Shown: one piece after another, positions 8,892 to 15,734 of the stretch
How positions within the stretch are numbered: the first letter of the stretch is position 1
Layout of the letters: every line of letters begins with the position of its first letter
DNA from: Lachnospiraceae bacterium AM93-12TA
Lineage (GTDB): Bacteria > Bacillota > Clostridia > Lachnospirales > Lachnospiraceae
Assembly: GCA_027698105.1 (NCBI GenBank)
Contig: JAQERH010000013.1
Location: 1 to 39,193 of the forward strand
Reading direction: 5' to 3'
Length of the DNA: 39,193 bases
Made by a program: the position numbers and the translations under genes
The notes under the pieces: model-generated
Databases searched by the model: none
Told to the model about the DNA's origin: nothing
What the model saw: the letters and a program-made list of their open reading frames with translations, nothing else

Positions 8892-9971
8892 ATGCTTGTC
8901 AAAAGCATCTGGAAACAGAGTATGGATCATATGAAAACAGCAAAAGAAATGCTTCAGACAGTACCAAGAAGCAGAATCGGATTTTTTCCTACACCACTTC
9001 ACAGATTAAATAATATCAGCAATGATCTGGGTGTCAATTTATACATTAAGAGAGATGATATGACAGGTGTGAATCTGTTTGGGGGAAATAAAGTCAGAAA
9101 GCTGGAATTTTTAATTGGATATGCAAAAGAGCATGGATATGATACGGTATTTACCTTTGGGGCAACTCAGTCGAACCATGCTATGGAAACTGCATCCATG
9201 TGCAATGCGCAGGGCCTGAAAAGTATTTTATATCTGGTCGATCTGACAGAGCAGAAGGAAGAGAGACCGAAAGCGAACCTTCTGCTGGATATGATATTAG
9301 GAGCTGAAGTGCATATTATACCGGCAAATGGAAGAGAAGAAGCAGAGGCGGATCTGGAAGCAGAGGAGTTATGCAGAAAACAGGTTGAACAGATGGAGAA
9401 GGAAGGCCATAAATGTTTTGTAATTCCAGAAGGTGGGGCTAATTACATTGGAAGTACAGGTTTCATCAATGGATATGCGGAGATGCTGGAACAGATGGAA
9501 CAGTTAAATGAAAAGCCTGATTATATTTTTCATGCCACAGGAACAGGCGGAACACTGGCTGGCCTGGCAGCAGGACGTGCTCTTCTTGAATCAGACGCAT
9601 CCATTTACAGTGTAACAGTTAGTCCGAAAGAATTGAGTCATTTAGAGAAAGTGGCAAACATCGCAAATGAAAGCCTGCGTTATATTGGAAGTGATAAAAC
9701 TGTTCTTCCATCAGATATGCACTATGAATTGTCTTACTATGGTGAAGGATATGAGAAGCCTACCAAAGAAGCGACAGAGGCAATACAGTATCTGGCAAGA
9801 AAAGAAGGTATTATTGTAGATCCGGTATATACAGGAAAAGCATTTTCAGGAATGCTGGACTGTATCAGAAGCGGAAAAATTCCGCAGGGAAGTACAGTTG
9901 TATTTTGGCATACTGGAGGAGCAACAGGAATCTTTGCAGAGCCGGAAATTGTAGGGGAAATCTGGAAATAG
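8892..9971 (+). CDS. dcyD: D-cysteine desulfhydrase / ACC-deaminase family PLP enzyme
   Basis: A fold-type II PLP enzyme of the D-cysteine desulfhydrase/ACC deaminase family, which deaminates D-cysteine or related D-amino acids to pyruvate, ammonia and, for cysteine, sulfide. The PLP lysine is K67 in FGGNKVRKLEF. The substrate-loop motif GATQSNHA (~90-97), the phosphate-binding loop GTGGTLAGL and the end HTGGATGIF are all present. ATG 8892 has an AAAGGAG site. It is the last gene of the peptide operon, so a D-amino acid released by the M55 enzyme may be its substrate. Exact substrate (D-Cys, D-Ser, beta-chloro-D-Ala or other) is not decided by sequence. Confidence 0.82.
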   Translation: MLVKSIWKQSMDHMKTAKEMLQTVPRSRIGFFPTPLHRLNNISNDLGVNLYIKRDDMTGVNLFGGNKVRKLEFLIGYAKEHGYDTVFTFGATQSNHAMETASMCNAQGLKSILYLVDLTEQKEERPKANLLLDMILGAEVHIIPANGREEAEADLEAEELCRKQVEQMEKEGHKCFVIPEGGANYIGSTGFINGYAEMLEQMEQLNEKPDYIFHATGTGGTLAGLAAGRALLESDASIYSVTVSPKELSHLEKVANIANESLRYIGSDKTVLPSDMHYELSYYGEGYEKPTKEATEAIQYLARKEGIIVDPVYTGKAFSGMLDCIRSGKIPQGSTVVFWHTGGATGIFAEPEIVGEIWK

Positions 9972-9991
9972 GGAAGCCTAAAAAGCTTCCC
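9971..9991. terminator. convergent-gene hairpin
   Basis: GGGAAGC (9971-9977) pairs with GCTTCCC (9985-9991) around an A-rich 7-base loop, exactly between the rightward PLP-enzyme gene and the leftward WYL gene. It overlaps the end of the latter. The T-tract is short on either strand, so it is only a plausible bidirectional terminator. Confidence 0.4.
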
Positions 9992-11018
9992 TCACCTCCC
10001 CAAACAGCCGCCTGTGCTGCCTGTTCACTCTCTCACGGATCTCCTGCACCAGCCGCTCAGGTCCCAGCACGCGGATGACAGGGCCGAAGGACAGCAGATC
10101 GATGAGAAGTTCTGTTTCATCCTGAATATCGTAGTAAATGGAGCAGGTGTAAACGCCTCTTTCCTCATCGTAAACTGTATGCTTTTCATAGTCGGCAAAT
10201 TTTAACATGCACCGTTCCAGGGAATTTCTTCTGCCGTCGATTTCAATGACAGCCGGTTCGACGGCTTTCTGGGAGAATACGGCCAGGGAGGGCGATGCGA
10301 AAGGCGGTTCAGGCGCGCTGTCCCTGTCCCCGGCTGTCTGCCATGTGCCAGCCAGGCTGCAGGCCAGAATTTTTCCCATGTTAAGCGTATAGGGAAGTCC
10401 TTTTCGCTCTTTGCGAAGCCTTATACAGAGCAGACGGAATTTGTCGTCTTTAGGAGAGTATTGGAGGCGGACAGGAAGGATTTTTAAATCAGTCAGCAGC
10501 TGATTTTTCCCTTTGTAGGACAGCTTCAAAAGCTGTTTTTCGGAGAGTCCTGCAAGGACAGTTCGAAAATGCTTCCGGTACATGGCACTGGAATAAGGAT
10601 CTCCGTTTTGAAACCGGTCGTAATAATAGAAATCTTCCTCCTGATACAGAGCAGGGATATCTGCTTTTATAAAATCGCGCTCTTCTTCAGTGAAGAACAG
10701 AAGAAACCGTGGATCCTGGCAGATAGAGGCGATCCAGGCCTTCTGAAGACAGGAGAGAGGCGCTTTCAGAGTCTTATCCCCCAGAGCAGAGGAAAAAAGG
10801 CCGTCTTCTGTTTTTGACAGAAGGCAGCTCCAGGCTCCGTCTCTGTCTGTCAGCTGCGGCAGAATAGACAGGGCGCTTTCTTTGAAGGCAGCTGCTTCGC
10901 AGATTTCCTCCATCCTCTTTTTGCTGACAGGAATGCAGGCCGATTCCTCTAATATCTGTCTGACTGCCTGATAATAGCAGCAGTACAATTTATCAAACAG
11001 TGTTAAGTCCTGTCCCAT
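9978..11018 (-). CDS. WYL-domain protein, probable regulator (second of a pair)
   Basis: A 346-residue protein with a WYL-type fold and C-terminal WCX-like end. Seen: a core strand region around PVRLQYSPKDDKFRLLCIRL (residues ~183-203) and the C-terminal LLIDLLSFGPVIRVLGPERL typical of WYL regulators. The WYL tripeptide itself is not conserved and no clear DNA-binding helix-turn-helix is visible. WYL domains sense nucleic acids or nucleotides and often control DNA/RNA damage, phage-defence and RNA-repair genes. It lies 26 bases behind the other WYL gene, so the two are co-transcribed, perhaps as a heteromeric regulator. The pair diverges from rtcB. It could equally serve another target. Confidence 0.7.
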   Translation of the reverse strand: MGQDLTLFDKLYCCYYQAVRQILEESACIPVSKKRMEEICEAAAFKESALSILPQLTDRDGAWSCLLSKTEDGLFSSALGDKTLKAPLSCLQKAWIASICQDPRFLLFFTEEERDFIKADIPALYQEEDFYYYDRFQNGDPYSSAMYRKHFRTVLAGLSEKQLLKLSYKGKNQLLTDLKILPVRLQYSPKDDKFRLLCIRLRKERKGLPYTLNMGKILACSLAGTWQTAGDRDSAPEPPFASPSLAVFSQKAVEPAVIEIDGRRNSLERCMLKFADYEKHTVYDEERGVYTCSIYYDIQDETELLIDLLSFGPVIRVLGPERLVQEIRERVNRQHRRLFGEVREAF

Positions 11019-11044
11019 GGAAAACCTCCGTTCTGTGTGTTTTC

Positions 11045-12400
11045 TTAAACATCTATATCTAAAGGCATATCTGCCTTATTTCCTGGAGTTTCATTTTCTT
11101 CCCCATACATCCGATACATGCTCTTCCAGTCAGAAATTACCTTGATAACAGAGCTTTCACTGGAAGACTGAATATCCATAATCCGTCCGGTGAAGGATTT
11201 CACCCAGGACAGCATTTCGTTCACATCGAAGAAAACACCGCTGTACAGATATTCATTTTTCCGGATGCGAAGCACTTCTCCGCCTTTTCCTTCCCGGTAG
11301 AGCCGTTCTAAAATATGTTCTTCCCGTTCTTCGTCTACAAAAAGCTTCATACAGATTTCTTCCGTCCGAACGGTTTTTTGTCCAAAGAATACGCCAAAGC
11401 ATAAAGAACGGTTTTTTTCTAACAGAGTTCGGAATTGAGCCGCTTCTTCCAGGCTTTCACCCAGTTGCTTTACACTGGCAATGCAGTCCAGCCTTAGATT
11501 AAGGAAGCGCCGCTCCTTGACTGCATAGATGCAGGCATAACGCCGCCCTGTTTTTGTACTGGCGAAAATCTGCAGAGGGAAGCCCTGGATGAAGGTAATG
11601 TTTCCACTTCTCTGGCTGTGATTTTCAAACTCCAGACAGCCGCCGCGGTGAATGGCCTGAAGAATCGGGTATAAAATGCCGTCTTCCAGGGTGTGAACCA
11701 TGAAATAGTGCTTAAAACAGAAGCAGGAGTTCGTCTGGTACTCTCGCTCCAGAATGGTGTTTCCGATAAAGCCGAAGGGAGCTGCCTCTGAAAAGAAGGA
11801 GACTGCTGTGAGAAGCCGTTTGTAGAGCCTGTGAAACTCAGGCTGTTCAAGGAGCATGGGCTGAGCCAGATCATAATAGACAGATTTCTGATGCCTGACA
11901 GAGGACAGAAGCCCCAGGTTTTCATATTCCTTCAGCTTCAGGCGGACAGTCTGGCTGTCAAAAAAGCACCCAAAATCTGTTGAAATCTGATCTGCCAGCT
12001 CTCCGGCAGTCATGCCTGGGTGGGTACCGGAAACAGCTTGTTCTGTCTGGAAGCCTTCAGCGGTTTGTTCTGCTTTTCTGTGCTGCATCAGATAATGCAG
12101 AATAAAAAAATGCAGCAGCAGATCGTTGTCTGTAAAGCTTTTTGATTTCCAGGCGCTGTAAAGAGGATTAGAAGAGATGGAACGGCTGTCGGCGCTGATG
12201 GAGATCTGCTTTCCCTTTGCAGTGTAATCTGAGGAAATGCAGCCGGACAGCCAGCTTTCAATCCTCCGCCTCTCATTGTCATAGGTTCTGGTACTCTTTT
12301 CTGTAAATTCGCCTCTCACTTTAAAGCCATAGACATAAAACTGCCGCATATAGTCGCGGATCCGGTCAAAATTTTTAATCAGCTCCTGAAACTGTGCCAT
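11045..12400 (-). CDS. WYL-domain transcriptional regulator (first of a pair)
   Basis: A 451-residue protein. The N-terminal part (FDRIRDYMRQFYVYGFKVR) is typical of long clostridial WYL regulators. A winged-helix-like segment occupies roughly residues 130-180 (TAGELADQIS, QTVRLKLKEYENLGLL). The WYL ligand domain follows, with FASTKTGRRYACIYAVKERRFLNLRLDCI, where the arginine-strand-RLD pattern is family-like. The C-terminal WCX-like region ends with VISDWKSMYRMYGEE. Its start at 12400 faces rtcB across ~170 bases, and its own promoter region holds an inverted repeat that could be an autoregulatory operator. Regulation of the rtcB-RNA-slipin unit is inferred from position only. Confidence 0.72.
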   Translation of the reverse strand: MAQFQELIKNFDRIRDYMRQFYVYGFKVRGEFTEKSTRTYDNERRRIESWLSGCISSDYTAKGKQISISADSRSISSNPLYSAWKSKSFTDNDLLLHFFILHYLMQHRKAEQTAEGFQTEQAVSGTHPGMTAGELADQISTDFGCFFDSQTVRLKLKEYENLGLLSSVRHQKSVYYDLAQPMLLEQPEFHRLYKRLLTAVSFFSEAAPFGFIGNTILEREYQTNSCFCFKHYFMVHTLEDGILYPILQAIHRGGCLEFENHSQRSGNITFIQGFPLQIFASTKTGRRYACIYAVKERRFLNLRLDCIASVKQLGESLEEAAQFRTLLEKNRSLCFGVFFGQKTVRTEEICMKLFVDEEREEHILERLYREGKGGEVLRIRKNEYLYSGVFFDVNEMLSWVKSFTGRIMDIQSSSESSVIKVISDWKSMYRMYGEENETPGNKADMPLDIDV

Positions 12401-12433
12401 GGCTATCCTCCTCTTTGTCCTTTATACACTGAC

Positions 12434-12452
12434 GCTATAGGTAAATTATAGC
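12434..12452 (-). promoter_or_regulatory. WYL-gene promoter with overlapping inverted repeat
   Basis: On the minus strand an extended -10 (TG-C-TATAAT, hexamer at 12450-12445) is positioned to serve the leftward WYL genes. The arms GCTATA (12434-12439) and TATAGC (12447-12452) form an inverted repeat covering this -10, a plausible operator for autorepression. A GC-rich hairpin (GCGCC 12532-12536 with GGCGC 12548-12552) sits in the leader of rtcB on the other side. Confidence 0.45.
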
Positions 12453-12574
12453 AAGGCCGCAACTTTTTTTAAATGATCAATCAGGAAAAATTTACTAGAA
12501 TAGGCATTGTAACAGACAGACATTATCAATTGCGCCGCCCCGCAGAGGGCGCTTGGAAAGGAAGTGGAACAGGT

Positions 12575-13807
12575 ATGTTTGTTATATCAGATAAAGCATG
12601 GAAAAGCCCGATCAAAATCTGGCTGGAAAAGAGAGAGGATCTGGAGGAAAGCTGTTTTGAGCAGGCCTGCCATCTGGCAGAACTTCCCTTCCTTCACAAA
12701 TGGGTATGTTTGATGCCGGATACTCATGCAGGAAAGGGAATGCCCTTTGGAGGTGTGATTGCAGCGAAGCAGGTGTTGATTCCCAATGCAGTTGGGGTGG
12801 ATATTGGCTGCGGTATGGCCTGGGTGGGAACGAATATAAAAACGGAAGAGATTCGTGAAATTGTCACCGGAAACGGAAGCCTGATTCAGGGAATGGTAGG
12901 GGATATTTTAAGAAATATACCGGTGGGCTTTGCACATCACAAGACTGCCATGCCCTGCTATACCTTGGACAGAGCCTTTGATGAATTTGACAAATATGAG
13001 CAGAACGGGGAGCTGTTAGGACAGCTGGATGCAGGATATTTTCAGGTGGGAACCCTGGGAGGCGGAAATCATTTTATTGAGCTTCAGGAGGATGAGGAGG
13101 GATATCTGAGCGTGATGATTCACTCCGGCAGCCGCCATATGGGAAAGTCAGTCTGCGATTATTTTCACCAGAAAGCCAGGGAACTGAACAGCAGGTGGTA
13201 CAGCCAGGTTCCCGACGAGTACCGGCTGGCCTTCCTGCCCCTGGATACGAAGGAGGGGCAGCAGTATTTAAACTGGATGCAGCTTTCCATGGATTTCGCC
13301 ATGGAAAACAGGGCGAAAATGATGCTGGCTGTAAAGGCAATTCTGGAGAAGTGGATTGGCAGGTATACTGATTTAGAACTGAGATTTACAGAGGAGATCA
13401 ACTGTCACCATAATTATGCGGCTCTTGAGAACCACTATGGGGAGAATGTGTGGGTTCACCGAAAAGGCGCTGTCAGAGCCAGGGAAGGAGAGCTGGCCCT
13501 GATTCCGGGAGCGATGGGCTCTTACAGCTATGTGGTAAGAGGAAAGGGAAATGCAGAGTCTTTCTGTTCCTCCTCTCACGGAGCCGGACGCCGGTATTCC
13601 AGAAAGGGAGCCATGAATGCGTTTACCTGTGAAGATGTGATAAACGATCTGAAGAAGCAGCAGGTTATTCTGGGAAAGAAAAATAAATCCGACGTGGCAG
13701 AGGAGAGCCGTTTTGCCTACAAGGATATTGATGAGGTTATGAAAAATCAGTCCGATTTAGTGGAGCCGGTAAAAAAGCTTCACACGATTGGTGTGGTAAA
13801 GGGATAA
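12575..13807 (+). CDS. rtcB: RtcB-type RNA ligase
   Basis: RtcB joins RNA 2',3'-cyclic phosphate (3'-phosphate) ends to 5'-OH ends using GTP and manganese, repairing or splicing cleaved RNA such as tRNA. All key motifs are present: PDTHAGKGMPFGG, D76 and C79 in VGVDIGCGM, N165 and H166 in GGGNHF, H183 in HSGSR, a histidine pair at 278-279 in CHHNYA, HRKGAVRA, and the guanylated histidine H335 in SSSHGAGR. The frame is open from ATG 12473, but ATG 12575 (GGAAGTGG upstream) aligns with the usual RtcB N-terminus and gives 410 residues. It is followed by a structured non-coding segment and a slipin gene and faces two WYL regulators, which suggests a stress-induced RNA-repair operon. No archease or RtcA is in the window. 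Confidence 0.92.
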   Translation: MFVISDKAWKSPIKIWLEKREDLEESCFEQACHLAELPFLHKWVCLMPDTHAGKGMPFGGVIAAKQVLIPNAVGVDIGCGMAWVGTNIKTEEIREIVTGNGSLIQGMVGDILRNIPVGFAHHKTAMPCYTLDRAFDEFDKYEQNGELLGQLDAGYFQVGTLGGGNHFIELQEDEEGYLSVMIHSGSRHMGKSVCDYFHQKARELNSRWYSQVPDEYRLAFLPLDTKEGQQYLNWMQLSMDFAMENRAKMMLAVKAILEKWIGRYTDLELRFTEEINCHHNYAALENHYGENVWVHRKGAVRAREGELALIPGAMGSYSYVVRGKGNAESFCSSSHGAGRRYSRKGAMNAFTCEDVINDLKKQQVILGKKNKSDVAEESRFAYKDIDEVMKNQSDLVEPVKKLHTIGVVKG

Positions 13808-13930
13808 TTTCCAGCAGCCGATTCCCCGAAAATCGGAAGATTTTCTGACAGGAGCAGGTTTAGAGTTCATACAGACGGACTCTGCCTGCCGGGTGCAGGA
13901 AGAAAGGATTCCTGTATGCCAGGGAACAGA
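13808..13930 (+). other. structured non-coding region downstream of rtcB
   Basis: There is no ORF here. A short hairpin (CCGATT 13818-13823 with AATCGG 13831-13836) is followed by weak T residues, possibly a leaky terminator. A stronger composite hairpin follows: GCAGG (13854-13858) pairs with CCTGC (13885-13889), enclosing AGAGTTC (13862-13868) paired with GGACTCT (13877-13883), one G-U. It leads into the tRNA-like RNA. Function is unknown; it may be part of the same transcript. Confidence 0.45.
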
Positions 13931-13931
13931 G

Positions 13932-14035
13932 CGCTGTTTACATATTTTGACTATTCGCAGGTTCAAATCCTGCCAGATTCTAAGAATCTGTAGCTAAGCT
14001 GGTATAGCAGTCACCAAAAAGACACTTGATAAGCG
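13932..14035 (+). ncRNA. permuted tRNA-like RNA, candidate bacterial Y RNA (YrlA-like)
   Basis: Reading 5' to 3', tRNA parts occur in permuted order. A 5-nt variable loop (13952-13956, C at tRNA position 48). T-arm GCAGG-TTCAAAT-CCTGC (13957-13973). A 7-bp acceptor-like stem CAGATTC (13974-13980)/GAATCTG (13984-13990) closed by the triloop TAA. T8-A9. D-stem GCTA (13993-13996)/TAGC (14005-14008) with loop AGCTGGTA. The anticodon-stem equivalent TGAC (13948-13951)/GTCA (14010-14013) joins the two outer strands. Further helices TTT/AAA, GTTT/AGAC and CGCT (13932-13935)/AGCG (14032-14035) extend it. Core tertiary partners (U8-A14, G15-C48, G18-G19 with the T-loop) are kept, and no CCA end exists. 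Bacterial Y RNAs have exactly this layout and are known near rtcB. No Ro60/Rsr gene is visible, and the ends are approximate. Confidence 0.7.
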
Positions 14036-14115
14036 GTAATTCAGGGAAAGAGGCTGTCAGAGAGCTTCCTCCCCGCTTTTTTACAGCTGTGCCTTTCAGG
14101 ATACCGAAGCAGGCC

Positions 14116-14177
14116 AAATGAAGGAGCGAAGCCCCAGACGGCAGGTCTTTCATTTTGCGGTTTCTCAATGAAAGGCC
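14116..14177 (+). promoter_or_regulatory. alternative hairpins in the slipin leader
   Basis: GGTCTTTCATT (14144-14154) pairs with AATGAAAGGCC (14167-14177) in an 11-bp stem. An overlapping segment TCTTTCATTT (14146-14155) could instead pair with AAATGAAGGA (14116-14125), 10 bp with one G-U. The two folds exclude each other, as in attenuators, but no T-tract follows either. It lies 43 bases before the slipin start. Confidence 0.4.
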
Positions 14178-14220
14178 CCTGTAACAAAGTGACTGGAACA
14201 CACAAAGGAGGTGTTTACAT

Positions 14221-15324
14221 ATGAAGATTACAATCAGTGATCCGTCCTGCGGATTTTTAATAGAGAAGGGAACTTTTCGCAGAATGCTGCTTCCTGGGAC
14301 TTACCATATTCCGTTCTGGAAGAACGCAGAAGTAAAACAAACAGTCATGAAAGGGAAGGTGGAGGAGCAGGGGATTCCCATGGAGCGTCTGATGGAGAAT
14401 CAGGAGGTTTCAAAACGTGTGTTAAGAACTTTGATTCCTGACGGTAGCATCGGCTACCGTTTTGTAAATGAAGTGTTTGAAGAGGTACTTCTGCCGGGAG
14501 AGTATTATTTCTGGAATGTATATGAAACTCAGGAGTTTCGCATCGTAGATGTATCATCGCCTGATATTGAACCGGATTTTCCGGTGTACCTGATCGAAAA
14601 GGCGCCTGCCTCTATGTACAGAAAGATTACAGTAGAGGAGGGGGAGGCAGGTCTTTTATACTTTAATGGAGTATATGAAAGAACACTGCCCTGCGGAATC
14701 TGGTATTTCTGGAATTACGGAACCAGAGTTTCCTGCACTCTGGCAGATCTGAAAATGCAGAGAGTGGAGATTTCAGGCCAGGATATTCTTACCTCCGACA
14801 AGGTAGGAGTCAGGCTGAATCTTGTGTGCTGTTATAAAATCACAGATCCGGTAGAATTGATGCGGAAGACGTCAAATATTGCGGAGCAGCTTTACAGCGC
14901 CGGCCAGCTGGCCGCCAGGGAATACGTGGGAAGGCTAAAACTGGACGAACTCTTAGATAAGAGAGAGGAGCTGGCCTCCTGTCTGTCTGAGAAGATGAAA
15001 CAGATAGAGAAGGAATATCCGGTGGAAATTGGAACAGTAGGAATTAAGGATATTATTCTTCCGGGGGAGATCAGGACCATTATGAATACTGTCCTGATTG
15101 CGGAGAAGCAGGCCCAGGCCAACGTCATTACCAGAAGAGAAGAGGTGGCCTCCACCAGAAGCCTGTTAAATACTGCTAAGCTGATGGAGGAAAATAAAAT
15201 TTTATACCGCTTAAAAGAAATGGAATATCTGGAGAAAATCTGCGAGAAGGTAGGAAGTATCTCTCTGTCCGGAGGAAACGGGATTCTTGGGCAGCTGGCA
15301 GAATTAACGAAGGGAAGAGAGTAG
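14221..15324 (+). CDS. slipin/SPFH (band 7) family protein linked to rtcB
   Basis: A 367-residue SPFH-domain protein of the slipin type. The first ~125 residues hold two or three short repeats of the form LPGTYHIPFW, LLPGEYYFWN and LPCGIWYFWN, preceding an SPFH core (ISGQDILTSDKVGVRLNLVCCYKITDP, then AAREYVGRLKLDELLDKREEL). A coiled, alanine/glutamate-rich region around EKQAQANVITRREEVASTRSLLNTAKLMEENK follows, as in slipins. No N-terminal membrane anchor is seen, unlike stomatins. The start has a textbook AAAGGAGG site. Band-7 slipins are known companions of bacterial RtcB, where their role (scaffold or membrane recruitment) is not settled. It probably shares a transcript with rtcB and the tRNA-like RNA. 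Confidence 0.8.
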   Translation: MKITISDPSCGFLIEKGTFRRMLLPGTYHIPFWKNAEVKQTVMKGKVEEQGIPMERLMENQEVSKRVLRTLIPDGSIGYRFVNEVFEEVLLPGEYYFWNVYETQEFRIVDVSSPDIEPDFPVYLIEKAPASMYRKITVEEGEAGLLYFNGVYERTLPCGIWYFWNYGTRVSCTLADLKMQRVEISGQDILTSDKVGVRLNLVCCYKITDPVELMRKTSNIAEQLYSAGQLAAREYVGRLKLDELLDKREELASCLSEKMKQIEKEYPVEIGTVGIKDIILPGEIRTIMNTVLIAEKQAQANVITRREEVASTRSLLNTAKLMEENKILYRLKEMEYLEKICEKVGSISLSGGNGILGQLAELTKGRE

Positions 15325-15353
15325 GAAAAACCATGGAAAATCTGCTTCCCTAC

Positions 15354-15382
15354 TTGACAAACAAAAAAACAGTGCGTAAAAT
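15354..15382 (+). promoter_or_regulatory. sigma-A promoter for pheST
   Basis: TTGACA (15354-15359), a 17-base spacer and TAAAAT (15377-15382) form a near-consensus promoter directly upstream of the Phe T-box leader. Confidence 0.75.
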
Positions 15383-15388
15383 ATTAAA

Positions 15389-15660
15389 CAGTATAAGAAA
15401 AGGCAGTGAAGGTGTAAGTAGAAGCTTATTTTCCGTCCAGAGAGAGGAGATCATCGGCTGAGAGTCTTCTCCGGTTCAGATAAGAGTTCGAAATTCCCAC
15501 CAGAGCCGCGCAGCTGAACAGCAGGCCGCAAAGGGGAGCTAAGTAAGCGGCGACGTTTCGTACACGTTACGTATAAGATAAGAGCCTGCAGCAGCAGGAA
15601 TCAGGGTGGTACCGCGGTTTATATCCCGTCCCTTCGTGTGTGAAGGGGCGGGATTTTTGT
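15389..15660 (+). promoter_or_regulatory. T-box leader (tRNA-Phe responsive)
   Basis: A leader of about 270 bases carries the T-box core AGGGTGGTACCGCGG (15603-15617) just before an intrinsic terminator. A stem I region lies around 15441-15510, with a candidate UUC (Phe) specifier at 15487-15489. Uncharged tRNA-Phe would stabilise the antiterminator and let transcription continue into pheS. The specifier position is inferred from the downstream genes. Confidence 0.85.
15625..15658 (+). terminator. T-box regulated terminator
   Basis: CCCGTCCCTTC (15625-15635) and GAAGGGGCGGG (15642-15652) form an 11-bp stem with one G-U and a 6-base loop, followed by a T-rich tract. It is the terminator arm of the Phe T-box. 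Confidence 0.85.
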
Positions 15661-15734
15661 TTTTCTATAAGAAATATCAGGAAGGTCCTTTGACACACGA
15701 CGCGCAGATACAATCTATTGAAAAAGGAGACATT

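Noticed and set aside
12473..12574. 33-residue N-terminal extension of RtcB from ATG 12473
   Set aside because: It runs through a GC-rich hairpin and does not look like RtcB; ATG 12575 begins at the conserved fold.
13932..14035. Genuine permuted tRNA gene as in some archaea and algae
   Set aside because: No CCA or intervening sequence between the halves (only TAA) and no anticodon-loop ends that could be joined; the Y RNA-type fold explains it better.
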